A DNA stretch of 64,000 nt from Sphingomonas suaedae (GCF_007833215.1 NZ_CP042239.1:2602001-2666000), one strand, 5' to 3'. Positions 51,513 through 61,283 are shown, counted from the stretch's first letter. The notes: generated by a model not told the origin, from the sequence alone. A program made the numbers and translations.

Positions 51513-52451
51513 ATGCCCGATCAAACGCTCGCGCTTGCGCCCACGGGGAGGTTCTCGTTCGAACCGCAGGATCGCAAGGCGATGGCGGCTCTGGGCGGCG
51601 TTCTGGGTACAAGCGTTTCACTGATCATCGTCGGAGCGGCGATCTACCAGGCGCGAAACCTCGATCTTGCGAAGATAGTCGGGATGATGCCGGCTTCGCC
51701 GACATTCTGGGGTCTGTTTGCCATCACCTATCTGGCCGGTCCGGCAGGCGACTGGTTCATTTTCCGACGTCTCTGGGGCGTTGGAGCCAACGCCTTCGGC
51801 GCCCTGGTCCGCAAGTTCATCTATAATGAGCTGCTCCTGAGCTATCTCGGAGAGGTCTATTTCTACGGCTGGGCACGTCGAAACCTCAAATTCGAAACCA
51901 CACCGTTCGGAGCAGTCAAGGACGTGGCGGTGCTGTCGGCCGTGGCGGGCAATGTGGCCAGCCTTCTCTTTCTCGCTGCGGCGTTCCCCTTCGTAAGGCT
52001 GCTGCCGCTGCATGACCATGCCGCTGCGATCGGCTGGTCCCTCGCAGTCGTCATCGGAACCTCGCTCGCGGTCATGTTGCTGCGCCGTTCGCTTTTCTCG
52101 CTCGATCGGAAAGAGCTCAGGATGGTCTTCTCGGTCCACCTCCTCCGGACCCTCGCGACGACCCTTTTTTCAGCGGCGCTGTGGCACCTGGTGTTGCCGG
52201 ACGTCGAACTTGGCTGGTGGCTCATCCTGGCGGCCATGCGCCTTTTGATCTTTCGACTGCCCTTCGTGCCGAACAAGGAGCTTCTGTTCGCCGGAATAGC
52301 CGTACTCGCCCTTGGCGGCGACGTGGAAATTTCGGGGCTTATGGCGCTCATGGCGGGGCTGTCCCTCGCGTCACATGTGCTTGCCGGAGCCGGCTTCGCC
52401 TTGGCAGACCTGCTTTCGAGGGGGAGGCGCAATGACGCGGCTGCTCTTTAG
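51513..52451 (+). CDS. Polytopic membrane protein (flippase-like, uncharacterised)
   Basis: This protein of about 312 residues has seven or eight hydrophobic segments, such as LGTSVSLIIVGAAIYQ, TFWGLFAITYLAGPAGDWFI, VAVLSAVAGNVASLLFLAAA and SLAVVIGTSLAVMLLRR. The pattern recalls the membrane domain of lysylphosphatidylglycerol synthase or AglD-like proteins, but no signature is certain. I chose ATG 51513 (MPDQTLALAPTG); ATG 51462 is possible. It overlaps the DUF2141 gene by 20 bp and leads a run of tightly packed glycan-related genes. Confidence 0.6.
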   Translation: MPDQTLALAPTGRFSFEPQDRKAMAALGGVLGTSVSLIIVGAAIYQARNLDLAKIVGMMPASPTFWGLFAITYLAGPAGDWFIFRRLWGVGANAFGALVRKFIYNELLLSYLGEVYFYGWARRNLKFETTPFGAVKDVAVLSAVAGNVASLLFLAAAFPFVRLLPLHDHAAAIGWSLAVVIGTSLAVMLLRRSLFSLDRKELRMVFSVHLLRTLATTLFSAALWHLVLPDVELGWWLILAAMRLLIFRLPFVPNKELLFAGIAVLALGGDVEISGLMALMAGLSLASHVLAGAGFALADLLSRGRRNDAAAL

Positions 52452-52977
52452 CCTCATGGCTGGTGCCCTGTTGGAAAACGCCAGCGTCCCCTCGACGCCG
52501 GACCTCGGGACGGCTGAAGGCAGATGCCGATCCAATGAATTCGGACCTTCATTTCTTGTCGACGTCGACGGCCTCAAGGACCGCCGCGGGAAGCTCAAGC
52601 TCGAAGTTTATCCGGCAAACGACGCGGACTTCCTGGAAGACGACAATATTTTGATTTCGGCGGGAAAGACGTTCCGCAGGGTTGAACAGCCAGTCCCCGC
52701 TACGGGCCCAGTGCAGCTCTGCGTACGGGTTCCATCGGCGGGCCGCTATGCGGTCAGCCTGCTGCATGACCGGGACGGTAACCGGAAATTCGGCTGGCGC
52801 GTCGATGGGATAGGGTTTGCGGGCAATCCGAGGCTGGGATGGGGCAAGCCCCGCGCTTCCGATGCCAGCGCGGCAGCCCGCACAGGCCCGACACGGCTCG
52901 AGATCGTCATGAACTATCATCGCGGCCTGGGAATGCGCCCGCTGCGACGACGGGAAAACACCCATGAAAATCGTTGA
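52432..52977 (+). CDS. DUF2141 domain exported protein
   Basis: This 181-residue protein fits DUF2141: RRGKLKLEVYPANDADFLED and GRYAVSLLHDRDGNRKFGWR are typical, with the HDxDGNxK-like motif. The N-terminus (MTRLLFSLMAGALLENASV) may be a signal peptide. GGGGGAGG precedes the ATG at 52432. It overlaps the glycosyltransferase gene by 14 bp. DUF2141 proteins are periplasmic or secreted, with unknown role. Confidence 0.75.
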   Translation: MTRLLFSLMAGALLENASVPSTPDLGTAEGRCRSNEFGPSFLVDVDGLKDRRGKLKLEVYPANDADFLEDDNILISAGKTFRRVEQPVPATGPVQLCVRVPSAGRYAVSLLHDRDGNRKFGWRVDGIGFAGNPRLGWGKPRASDASAAARTGPTRLEIVMNYHRGLGMRPLRRRENTHENR

Positions 52978-54124
52978 TGTCTGCGCGTTCTATTCTCCGC
53001 GGGGCGGCGGCGTGAAAACCTATGTCGGCCAGAAGCTGGCGCTGGCAGAGCGGATGGGTCAGGACATCACGATCCTGGCGCCTGCCGACCAGGATATAGT
53101 GGTCGAGTTCGGACCGTGCGCCCGTATTCAGACGATCGCCTCCCCACGCTTCCCGCTGGACCGGAAATACTGGTATTTCGGCGATGAGCGAGCGCTCCAT
53201 GCGGCGCTGGACAAATTGGCGCCGGATTTCGTCGAAGCCTCGTCGCCATGGCGAAGTCCGCTCATGGTGGCAAATTGGCGACCGGAAATACCCAAGGCGC
53301 TCATCATGCATGCCGATCCGCTCTCGGCCTATGCCTATCGCTGGCTGGAACCCATTGTCAGTCGCGAGACGATCGACCGCCGCTTCGCGCGGTACTGGGA
53401 TCATTTGCGGCAGCTGGGGCGGCTTTACGATGCGGTCGTCTGCGCCAGCGAAAATCTGTCTTCGCGCATGAAGGCAGGCGGCGTCGCCAATGTCGTGACC
53501 GTCCCGATGGGTGTCGAGCCCCGACTTTTTTCGGCCCGCAGACGCGATCCGGACCTGCGCGCCAGCCTTCTTGCAGAATGTGGTCTCGGCACCGACGCCA
53601 CCCTGCTCGTGGCCGCGGGCAGACTAGCGCCGGAGAAGCGTTTGCCGATGCTGGTCGAGGCGGTGACGATCGCTGGTCGGCATCGCGAGCTGGGCCTTGC
53701 GATCTTTGGCGAAGGCCGGGACGATATGCATATCCTGCGGTCGATCGGCGGGAACCCCCATATCCGGCTGTTCCGCCCCGAACGCGATCGGGAGCGATTT
53801 GCCAGCATCCTGGCGAGCGCCGATGCCTTCCTGCATGGCTGTGAAGCCGAAACCTTTTGCATGACGGCAGCGGAAGCGAGCGCCAGCGGCATACCGGTGA
53901 TCGTACCCGATCGCGGCGGTGCGGCCGACTTTGCCAAGGACCGGATCGAACTGGCCTATCGCGCCGCGGATCCTGGGGATCTGGTGCGCGCGATCCTTGC
54001 GTTGCCAGGCAGCTTTGCTGTGCGCCCGAGCGATCGGACGGTGCGCGCGATGGACGATCACTTCGCAGCGCTGTTTGGGATGTACCGGAACCTGACCCTG
54101 GGTGGGCTCTCCTCGGCGGCGTGA
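52964..54124 (+). CDS. Glycosyltransferase (GT4-like, GT-B fold)
   Basis: This 386-residue enzyme has the GT-B organisation: the N-terminal acceptor half begins VDVCAFYSPRGGGVKTYVGQ, and the donor half has VAAGRLAPEKRLPMLVEAV and LHGCEAETFCMTAAEASASG followed by IPVIVPDRGG, where the glutamates of the E-x7-E region are visible. No membrane segment is seen, so it is probably cytoplasmic. Substrates are unknown. It overlaps the DUF2141 gene upstream and is 8 bp from the permease gene. Confidence 0.88.
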   Translation: MKIVDVCAFYSPRGGGVKTYVGQKLALAERMGQDITILAPADQDIVVEFGPCARIQTIASPRFPLDRKYWYFGDERALHAALDKLAPDFVEASSPWRSPLMVANWRPEIPKALIMHADPLSAYAYRWLEPIVSRETIDRRFARYWDHLRQLGRLYDAVVCASENLSSRMKAGGVANVVTVPMGVEPRLFSARRRDPDLRASLLAECGLGTDATLLVAAGRLAPEKRLPMLVEAVTIAGRHRELGLAIFGEGRDDMHILRSIGGNPHIRLFRPERDRERFASILASADAFLHGCEAETFCMTAAEASASGIPVIVPDRGGAADFAKDRIELAYRAADPGDLVRAILALPGSFAVRPSDRTVRAMDDHFAALFGMYRNLTLGGLSSAA

Positions 54125-54132
54125 GCGCGGCA

Positions 54133-55239
54133 ATGTCTTTTCGTGTCGCGATCCTCGATCGCTATATTCTGGGCCAGATACTCGGCACGATGGGCAGTGT
54201 GCTGGCCATTGTCATGTCGCTGATGATGCTCGAAAATCTTCCCCGCCTCCTGGAAATGACCGGTCATTCGGGGCGCCGTGGATATATCGTGGCGCATATT
54301 GTGGCGAGCCTCCTTCCGGAATATGGCGGCATCGGCTTACCGGTCGGGCTGTTTCTCGGCATCGCCTTGACCATCCGAAAGCTTGCCCTTCGCGGCGAGC
54401 TGGACGCGATCGAGGCGTGCGGAATTTCGTCGGTCCGCTGGATGCGCTATCCGCTCGCACTGGCTGTGATGGTCAGTGTTCTGACCCTGTTGAACCAGGG
54501 CTGGCTGGTGCCTGCCGGCGAAACCAAAATTGCGGAAATCGCCAGGCGCATGGAGAATGGTGAATTCGGCTATCGGCTACAGGCCGGCCAATTCATCGAT
54601 CTTGGATCCGACAGCATGTTGCTGTTCGAAAAGATCGATCCGAACAATGGACAGCTTGTCGGGCTTTTTCTCCGCGCGGAAGACAATGTGTTTACCGCAA
54701 GGCAGGGACATTTCTGGCAACTGCCCTCCGGGGCGATGGCGATCGAATTGCGCGACGGACAGGTCGTACAAGAACACGGCGCGAGGGTCGTCGACTTTGC
54801 CCGTTTTGCTTACCGCATCAGTGAAAGAGAAGACGCGCGACGCGGAACGTCAGCGCAACCTCTCAAGCGGATCGAGATCGGGAGGCTTTGGGAAATCGGC
54901 ACGGCGTCCAGTCGCTCGGCTGTCTATGGGCGATGTCTCTGGGCGGCACTCATACTGATCCTGCCGTCACTGGCGCTGGTCCTGGGCAGGCCCCCCAGGC
55001 GACAGTCGGGAGCGGTGGGAATCCTTGCCGGCGTCGTCTCGCTGGTGGCGGGTTTGAAGATGTTGGCCCCGCTGATGGACGGTCACTCGACCCAGCCTGA
55101 ACTGCTGGCAGCCGGTATTCTCATGATCTGGGGCTTGTTCGTCTCCGGGCTGACCAGGGCCGAGACCGTCTTCGGCCGGGGCTTTGTCGATCTTTGGGCA
55201 AGCAGGGTCGTTCAAAACGTTCGTCGGTCGCGCAACTAG
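54133..55239 (+). CDS. LptF/LptG-family permease-like protein
   Basis: This 368-residue protein resembles the permease subunits that extract lipopolysaccharide from the inner membrane. It has N-terminal membrane segments (ILDRYILGQILGTMGSVLAI, LLPEYGGIGLPVGLFLGIAL), the cytoplasmic loop RGELDAIEACGISSVRWMRY, a periplasmic beta-rich domain (about 130-260) and C-terminal membrane segments. A housekeeping lptFG pair would normally be two adjacent genes; this lone copy sits in a glycan cluster and may serve another lipid-linked glycan (inference). The start could also be GTG 54121. Confidence 0.78.
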   Translation: MSFRVAILDRYILGQILGTMGSVLAIVMSLMMLENLPRLLEMTGHSGRRGYIVAHIVASLLPEYGGIGLPVGLFLGIALTIRKLALRGELDAIEACGISSVRWMRYPLALAVMVSVLTLLNQGWLVPAGETKIAEIARRMENGEFGYRLQAGQFIDLGSDSMLLFEKIDPNNGQLVGLFLRAEDNVFTARQGHFWQLPSGAMAIELRDGQVVQEHGARVVDFARFAYRISEREDARRGTSAQPLKRIEIGRLWEIGTASSRSAVYGRCLWAALILILPSLALVLGRPPRRQSGAVGILAGVVSLVAGLKMLAPLMDGHSTQPELLAAGILMIWGLFVSGLTRAETVFGRGFVDLWASRVVQNVRRSRN

Positions 55240-55600
55240 CAGATGCGTGGCCCCCAGATTCCGTTTCGATCCGCGCGTCGCGCCTTAGGCAGCGATCGTC
55301 TCCTTGCGTGTGCGGTTCAGCACGATCCGCGGCGTCTAACGCACTACACACGAAACGACTCGCCAGGGAATCAGGCATGGGCAGCATCGACCCGATTGGC
55401 GGATTTGCACCAAGGCCGCTCCATGCCTTGGGAACGTCACGACATGCGCCTGGGGCAGGCGCCGGGCCTGCCGCCGCAAGGTCGGAAACCTGGAGGCCCC
55501 TCATCTGGAAGGACCGCCCCTGATGTCGAAAGCCGCCCAAAAGCGTGCGTCATTGCCTAATGCGTTGCCCGGGTGGCGGCGCGCCCCTTATGGGAGTCCT
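55240..55600. other. Intergenic region before the ECF sigma gene
   Basis: About 360 bp with no supported gene. Short frames occur on both strands but none has a start or similarity that I can defend. This interval should carry the promoter of the sigma-fecR-receptor group. Confidence 0.4.
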
Positions 55601-56188
55601 ATGTCACCACGTGGCGAAGAGTCGATCACAGGCGAAACGGGCCTTGCTCAACTGCTGGGCGAAATGCGGCCGGATTTGCTGCGCTTCCTGCTTGCGCGCC
55701 AATGTGACCCTGCCGAAGTGGAAGATCTGTTGCAGGAGCTGTATGTAAAACTGACCAGTGTCGGCACCGGTCCCATCAGCCACCCACGGGCATATCTTTA
55801 TCAGATGGCGAACAACCTCTTGCACGACCATCGGCGGAGGCGTCGGCGGCAGCAGGAGCGAGATGATCACTGGACGCGCAATCGGACGGGCCCCGACCTT
55901 GAGACCGACGCCGCGCCCTCGCCCGAGCAGAGTGCGATCGCGCGCGATGAACTTGCGCGGGTCGATCGGGTCATTGCGTCGATGCCGGGCCGGACGGCGC
56001 AAATTTTGAGGATGTATCGGCTCGACGGCCTGTCCCAAAGAGCCATTGCCGACCGCTTCGGTCTCAGCTTGAGCGCGGTCGAGAAGCATCTCCAACGGGC
56101 GTATCGCAAGCTTCTGCTTTTGCGCGAGGAACTGGATGACACCCCGCGGGTCCCGCGAACGGAGGCCGACGATGTCCGTTCTTCCTGA
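55601..56188 (+). CDS. ECF sigma factor, FecI-like
   Basis: This protein of about 195 residues has sigma region 2 (MRPDLLRFLLARQCDPAEVE then DLLQELYVKLT) and region 4 (MPGRTAQILRMYRLDGLSQR then AIADRFGLSLSAVEKHLQRA). It is of the FecI type by its partners: fecR overlaps its end by 17 bp and a TonB receptor follows. I chose ATG 55601 (MSPRGEES) because GGGAG lies just upstream; ATG 55523 is the alternative. It would direct transcription of the receptor gene when the ligand signal arrives. Confidence 0.88.
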   Translation: MSPRGEESITGETGLAQLLGEMRPDLLRFLLARQCDPAEVEDLLQELYVKLTSVGTGPISHPRAYLYQMANNLLHDHRRRRRRQQERDDHWTRNRTGPDLETDAAPSPEQSAIARDELARVDRVIASMPGRTAQILRMYRLDGLSQRAIADRFGLSLSAVEKHLQRAYRKLLLLREELDDTPRVPRTEADDVRSS

Positions 56189-57158
56189 TCGTGCGATGAT
56201 CGAGCAGGCAATCGCCTGGCACGTGCGGCTCAAGGATGCCGACGAGGATGCATGGATCGACTTCGCAGCGTGGCTGGAAGCCGATCCCGCGCACAATGAC
56301 GCCTATGAGGCTGTCGCGGACGGGGACGCACGGATGTCGCTCCTGCTTGAAAGCGCGCGTTTTCCGTCCGACGATGAACCAGGGCACAGGCCGGAATTCA
56401 GCAATGACGAGGATGTTGTCGCTTATGATGGGAGCGGCGAACCAGTGCGCCGGCCCCAATGGCGCTGGGGTGCGCTCGCAGCTTCGATAGTCGTGGCTGG
56501 CCTGCTGGGGGTCCAGATGCTGCCCGATCGGGATTCGCGCTATTCGGTCGAGACCCCGGCGGGCGAGACGCGAAGCGTTTCACTTGCGGACGGGAGCGCG
56601 ATCCTGCTCAATGGCGGCACCCAGGTTATCCTCGACAAGAACGACGCCCGGTCTGTCGAGATCACCCGAGGTGAAGCGCGATTTGTCGTAAAACACGATA
56701 AGTCTGATCCGTTCATCGTTGTCGCAGGCGAGCAACGCCTGGTTGATTTGGGGACGGTGTTCAACGTCGTCCGCACGGATCGACAGCTTCGCGTCGCGGT
56801 ATCGGAGGGCGCGGTCCGCTACGAGGGGATGGCGCGGACGGTCGATCTTCGACCAGGGGACAGTCTTGCCGCGGATGATGGCGGCCGGATTCGGGTTTCG
56901 CAGAGGCCCATCGCATCGATCGGAAGCTGGGCCGACGGCAAACTCGTTTATGATCAGGCTCCTTTGGAACAGGTCGCCGACGACCTGTCGAGGTCGGTCG
57001 GCATATCGCTCGAACTTCCGCAAACGCTGCGCTCGAGGCGTTTTTCGGGTGTGATTCAGACCGATGGAAACCGGAATGCACTGCGCGAGCGCCTGGAGGA
57101 ACTGATCGGCGAGAAAATTGTCGCTGACGGGGCGCGCTGGTCCGTCGAAGCTCGGTGA
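56172..57158 (+). CDS. FecR-type anti-sigma/sigma regulator
   Basis: This 328-residue inner membrane protein passes the signal from the TonB receptor to the ECF sigma factor. The N-terminal cytoplasmic part has AIAWHVRLKDADEDAWIDFA and WLEADPAHNDAYEAV (DUF4880), then a membrane segment WGALAASIVVAGLLGVQML (about residues 97-115), the periplasmic FecR domain (VETPAGETRSVSLADGSAIL) and an STN-like C-terminus (PLEQVADDLSRSVGISLEL). ATG 56172 is inside the sigma gene; the stop overlaps the receptor start (GTGA). Confidence 0.92.
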   Translation: MSVLPDRAMIEQAIAWHVRLKDADEDAWIDFAAWLEADPAHNDAYEAVADGDARMSLLLESARFPSDDEPGHRPEFSNDEDVVAYDGSGEPVRRPQWRWGALAASIVVAGLLGVQMLPDRDSRYSVETPAGETRSVSLADGSAILLNGGTQVILDKNDARSVEITRGEARFVVKHDKSDPFIVVAGEQRLVDLGTVFNVVRTDRQLRVAVSEGAVRYEGMARTVDLRPGDSLAADDGGRIRVSQRPIASIGSWADGKLVYDQAPLEQVADDLSRSVGISLELPQTLRSRRFSGVIQTDGNRNALRERLEELIGEKIVADGARWSVEAR

Positions 57159-59530
57159 TCAGCAGATTGCTTCTGGCGAGCGCACCGTTTGTCTGTGCAG
57201 CGGTCACGTTGCCAGCATATGCAGCCCAGGAAATCGCGTTCGATGTTCCCGCCGGTCCATTGAACATAGCATTGATAGCGCTGGCCACACAGGCGGGCGT
57301 TTCGATCGACACCAGCGATCCGGCATTAAGGTCGGTCCGGGTCGGCGCTCTCAAGGGAAGATATACGCTTCGCGAAGGCTTGCGCAGACTGCTCCAAGGT
57401 ACGGGGTATGATTTTCGAATTTCGCGGGGGGATGTGGTGAGGTTGTTTCGCCAGCCCGTCCGACGCGATCGTGGAGCGGTTCGCGACCAGCGGAAGCCCG
57501 TCATAGCCCCTTCACCCCCGCCCCTGGCCGATCTTCCGCCGGAAGAGGTCGTCGTTACGGCAAGCAAACAGAATGTCGCGCGCGCCGACTATCCGGGTGC
57601 CTTTCATTCCGTCCCCTTCGACGACGCACAAAGCCTTCATTCCGGCAGCAGGGGCAGCGAGGTCCTGCTTCGAGATCTTCCAAACCTCGCCTCGACCAAT
57701 CTTGGGTCGGGCCGCAACAAGATCTTCGTCCGGGGAATTGCCGACAGCAGCTTCAATGGGCAGTTGCAGTCGACGGTCAGCCAGTATTTCGGAGAAAGCA
57801 GGCTCACCTATAGCGCTCCCGATCCCGACCTCGCGCTGTACGACATCGAGAAGGTCCAGGTGGTAGAAGGCCCGCAGGGGACTCTCTATGGCGCAGGGTC
57901 ACTGGGCGGCGTCATCCATATCGTACCCCGCCGACCTGCTTTCGGCGCGTTCGAGATCAGCGGAACCGCAGCGGTTGCGATGACCGGCAACCGGTTTGGC
58001 GGAGACGGCGCCATTGTCGCCAATATCCCGATCGGGGGCCGCGCCGCGGCCCGGATTGTCGGATATCGTATTATCCGACCAGGCTATATCGACGATCTCG
58101 GGCGCGGCCTGTCCGACGTCAATCGCACGAGCGTGTTGGGAGTGCGGGCAACCTTCCGAATGGCGTTCGACGCCGGATTGAGCTTCGAGGCCGGACTCGT
58201 TTCCCAGGACACGGGCAGCGCCGATGGGCAATACACCGATGCTCCGCGCTCATCCGCGCTCACGCGTCGATCCTTTTTCGCGCAACCCTTCGACAATGAC
58301 TATCGCCTGGGTTTCGCGACCGTCCGGGCAGACCTCGGCTTCGCCAGTCTCGTGTCGAACACTTCCTATACCTATCATTCGATCAACACCGTATTCGACG
58401 CCACGGCCGCCACCGCACAGATCCCGACGCTATTCGATGAGGACATGGAGGTCAGGCTGCTGACCCATGAGACGCGGATTTCGGGATCGACGAACCGGAT
58501 TTCCAACTGGGTCTCGGGGCTTTCGATTGCCCACAACGTCAATCGCATCGACCGATTTCTCGGTCCTGCCGATGCGCTCGCGCCGATCTCCAAGGTTCGG
58601 TCGGAAACTCTGGACGTTGCAGTGTTCGGCGAGGCGACGCTGCCCCTCGGGGGTAATGTCTCGATCACGGGCGGGGGGCGGCTGTCCCTATTCGTGCGGT
58701 TCGATGATTTCGATACCGCAGCCGGCGAAGCTGCTGCTGAACCAGCCCGTCCTTTGATGCGGTTTCTACCGACTGCGGCTCTGTCGTGGAAACCATGGCA
58801 CGGCGTGATTGGCTATCTGCGCTATCAGGAAGGCTTCCGGCCGGGAGCGCAGCAGTTGATCGGAAGCGGCGATCAGGCCGAGGTGACCAGCTTCGCGCCC
58901 GACGAGGTACGCACATCGGAGGTAGGCATGCGCTTTGGCACCGACGCAGGGTCGCGGCTGTCGGGCGGACTTTCCTATGCCTATTCAAGATGGGACAGGG
59001 TGCAAGCCGATCTCGTGACAAATGCGGGCTTTCCCTATGTCGCCAATCTCGGCTCGGCGCAGGTGCGCTATGTATCGGCCAATCTCGCCTGGCAGGCCAC
59101 ATCGACGCTCAGCCTTGAAGTGTCGGCGTTCAACACGACCAGCAAGCTGGATCGGCCCACACCCGAATTCCAGGGCAACACGGAAGCGAACCTGCCCAAT
59201 GTCGCCGACAGCGGGGGGCGGCTTACCGCGCGTTTCGAGCCCTGGATCAGCAATAGGAAAATCACGCTGGACGGATCGGTCGGATATATCGGCACCTCGT
59301 ATCTGGGTGTGCGCGCTCCGTTCGATCTTTCGCAGGGAGACTATTTCGACACGGCTGTTGGAGCACGGGCCGATTTTGGACGCTGGGGCCTTTCACTGGA
59401 CATCCAGAACCTGATGGACAGCCGGGCCAATCGCTTCTCCTATGGCAATCCATTTTCCGTGGCCGAGGGGAATCAGCGCACGCCGTTGCGGCCGAGAACG
59501 GTGAGGATGGGGATCAATGCCCGTTTCTGA
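57155..59530 (+). CDS. TonB-dependent receptor with signalling (STN) domain
   Basis: This 791-residue outer membrane receptor has a signal peptide (1-24, LPAYAA), an STN domain (about 27-100, VPAGPLNIALIALATQAGVS) that signals to FecR, a plug domain starting EEVVVTASKQNVARADYPGA with YDIEKVQVVEGPQGTLYGAG and SLGGVIHIVPRRP, and a beta-barrel ending in Phe (INARF). The start is GTG 57155. The ligand cannot be read from sequence; in FecIR systems it is often an iron chelate, but the surrounding glycan genes make other ligands possible. It overlaps the deacetylase gene by 14 bp. Confidence 0.93.
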   Translation: MISRLLLASAPFVCAAVTLPAYAAQEIAFDVPAGPLNIALIALATQAGVSIDTSDPALRSVRVGALKGRYTLREGLRRLLQGTGYDFRISRGDVVRLFRQPVRRDRGAVRDQRKPVIAPSPPPLADLPPEEVVVTASKQNVARADYPGAFHSVPFDDAQSLHSGSRGSEVLLRDLPNLASTNLGSGRNKIFVRGIADSSFNGQLQSTVSQYFGESRLTYSAPDPDLALYDIEKVQVVEGPQGTLYGAGSLGGVIHIVPRRPAFGAFEISGTAAVAMTGNRFGGDGAIVANIPIGGRAAARIVGYRIIRPGYIDDLGRGLSDVNRTSVLGVRATFRMAFDAGLSFEAGLVSQDTGSADGQYTDAPRSSALTRRSFFAQPFDNDYRLGFATVRADLGFASLVSNTSYTYHSINTVFDATAATAQIPTLFDEDMEVRLLTHETRISGSTNRISNWVSGLSIAHNVNRIDRFLGPADALAPISKVRSETLDVAVFGEATLPLGGNVSITGGGRLSLFVRFDDFDTAAGEAAAEPARPLMRFLPTAALSWKPWHGVIGYLRYQEGFRPGAQQLIGSGDQAEVTSFAPDEVRTSEVGMRFGTDAGSRLSGGLSYAYSRWDRVQADLVTNAGFPYVANLGSAQVRYVSANLAWQATSTLSLEVSAFNTTSKLDRPTPEFQGNTEANLPNVADSGGRLTARFEPWISNRKITLDGSVGYIGTSYLGVRAPFDLSQGDYFDTAVGARADFGRWGLSLDIQNLMDSRANRFSYGNPFSVAEGNQRTPLRPRTVRMGINARF

Positions 59531-60272
59531 GGGGCGCAGACTCCTTGCATCGATTCACGATGTCGGGCCGGGGTCGGAACGGGAGGTGGACAAGCTCGCC
59601 GGACTGCTGACCGATACGCTCCGATGTTCGCGCTTCGCCATGCTCGTCGTGCCGGATCATTGGGGGCGTCACCCGATCCGCCCCGGCACTCCCTTCGCCA
59701 ATCGCCTCAAGGCCTGGTCCGACAGCGGCATCGAGATGTTCGTCCATGGCTGGTATCACAGGGACACCGCCGAACATCACGGTCTCGCCGGCCTGAAGGC
59801 CAGATACATGACGGCGAGCGAGGGCGAATTTCTCGGCCTGTCCTACACTGAGGCTGCACGCAGGATGGAGGACGGACGAGCGCTCGTCGAGGATATCATC
59901 GGTCGCAAAAGCGCCGGGTTCATCGCACCCGCATGGCTCTATGGGCCGGGAGCAATACATGCCTTGCGCGACAGCAGCTTCGATATCGTCGAGGACCATA
60001 TGAAGGTGTGGATCCCACAGACGGGTAGGGTCGTGGCACGCGGACCGGTGATCACCTGGGCCAGCAGATCGACAGCGCGGACGGCGTCGTCGCTGGCCTT
60101 CGCAGCGCTCGCCCGCCAGGCGCTTCACCCGTTGCGGACGGTCCGGGTGGCGGTGCATCCCGGCGACGTGTCCAAGGAGGAGATCCTATCCAGCATCGAA
60201 AAGACGCTGAGATGCTTCGCCGGTCGTCGCGCGGCCGGAAGTTATCGGTCACTTCTGGACCAGAGAATTTAA
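59517..60272 (+). CDS. Polysaccharide deacetylase-family protein
   Basis: This 251-residue protein belongs to the NodB/DUF2334-like deacetylase group. The metal site is visible as LASIHDVGPGSE (HD), EMFVHGWYHRD (HGxxH) and the later FIAPAWLYGPGAIHAL and VRVAVHPGD. No signal peptide is seen, so it may act in the cytoplasm or at the inner face. It overlaps the receptor gene and its stop overlaps the convergent LysR gene by 4 bp. It is the last gene of the plus-strand cluster. Confidence 0.82.
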   Translation: MPVSEGRRLLASIHDVGPGSEREVDKLAGLLTDTLRCSRFAMLVVPDHWGRHPIRPGTPFANRLKAWSDSGIEMFVHGWYHRDTAEHHGLAGLKARYMTASEGEFLGLSYTEAARRMEDGRALVEDIIGRKSAGFIAPAWLYGPGAIHALRDSSFDIVEDHMKVWIPQTGRVVARGPVITWASRSTARTASSLAFAALARQALHPLRTVRVAVHPGDVSKEEILSSIEKTLRCFAGRRAAGSYRSLLDQRI

Positions 60273-61135
60273 CTGCAAGCAGGCTCATCCATTGCGACTT
60301 CGCGCAGCCAATCTCGGAACAGCCGTGCAGCGCGGCTGCGCATTGCCACAGGCTCGACCAGGAAAAAGCTGCGTTCCGATCGCAGACGGGCGGTCTCCAG
60401 CGCCTTGAGACGCCCCTCGGCCAACAGCCCAGCGACAAGGGGCCCGATGCCGATTGCAACGCCAACCCCGCCCAGGACGCGCTCGTACAGAAGATGCGAG
60501 TCAATCCCGCGCGGCACGATGTCCCGATCCTCCAGTCCGAAAGCCCGAATCCATTCCTGCCAGAACTCCGGCCGATGGTCTGGTCCCAAGATCATATGAT
60601 CGAGGACGTCAGCGGGGCAGTGAATGGATCGTGGGTGCGCCGCGCTCCAGACCGGCATGAGGTGGACGGGCAACAAAGGATCGTTCATCATCTCCCGATC
60701 GGGTGCCAGCCTGATGGCAAGATCATATTCGCCCGCATCCATCCGCTCGAAGATGAACGATGTCCGTACATCGACCTCGATATCCGGATGACGTGCGTTA
60801 AATGCTGGCAGGCGTGGCAGAAGCCAGCGTGTCGCAAACGCCGGTATCGTCGTCACGCGCACGACCGCAGCGTTCTGGCGCAACGTTGACGCCGCAACCT
60901 GGAGGCGATCGATAACGGCCTCCGCGTGCGCAAGGTAGCGATGGCCAGCAGGGGTCAGGATCACACCGCGAGGCACGCGTTCAAGAAGCTTGACGCCCAG
61001 CTCCTGTTCGAGACTGGCGATCCGCCGCGACAGCGCCGGCACCGACATGGCGACCCTGGCACTGGCCGCCGCAAGACTGCCCAATTGCGCCGCGGCAATG
61101 AACGCCCGAAGCGTGCGCGTGGCGGGCAAGTGCAT
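60269..61135 (-). CDS. LysR-family transcriptional regulator
   Basis: This 288-residue regulator has the LysR N-terminal helix-turn-helix (TRTLRAFIAAAQLGSLAAAS, then MSVPALSRRIASLEQELGVK and LLERVPRGVILTPAGHRYL) and a C-terminal ligand-binding domain of the GcvA type (FARTSFIFERMDAGEYDLAI-like region, near VRTSFIFERMDAGEYDLAIR). I chose ATG 61135 (MHLPATRTL), where the family begins. It is divergent from the small monooxygenase-like gene at 61284, a likely target. Confidence 0.9.
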   Translation of the reverse strand: MHLPATRTLRAFIAAAQLGSLAAASARVAMSVPALSRRIASLEQELGVKLLERVPRGVILTPAGHRYLAHAEAVIDRLQVAASTLRQNAAVVRVTTIPAFATRWLLPRLPAFNARHPDIEVDVRTSFIFERMDAGEYDLAIRLAPDREMMNDPLLPVHLMPVWSAAHPRSIHCPADVLDHMILGPDHRPEFWQEWIRAFGLEDRDIVPRGIDSHLLYERVLGGVGVAIGIGPLVAGLLAEGRLKALETARLRSERSFFLVEPVAMRSRAARLFRDWLREVAMDEPACS

Positions 61136-61283
61136 GGGAACTCCGATAGCATCGCGGCCGTGTTGCAAAAAGTGAAAGCTGGGACCGAAATGCTCAATGG
61201 CGCCTGCCGCCCACGGGCCTAGAATTCGTCCTGGCATCAGGGCCGGGCTTCGACCGCTCAGACGCATTTTTGAGGAAATGACG

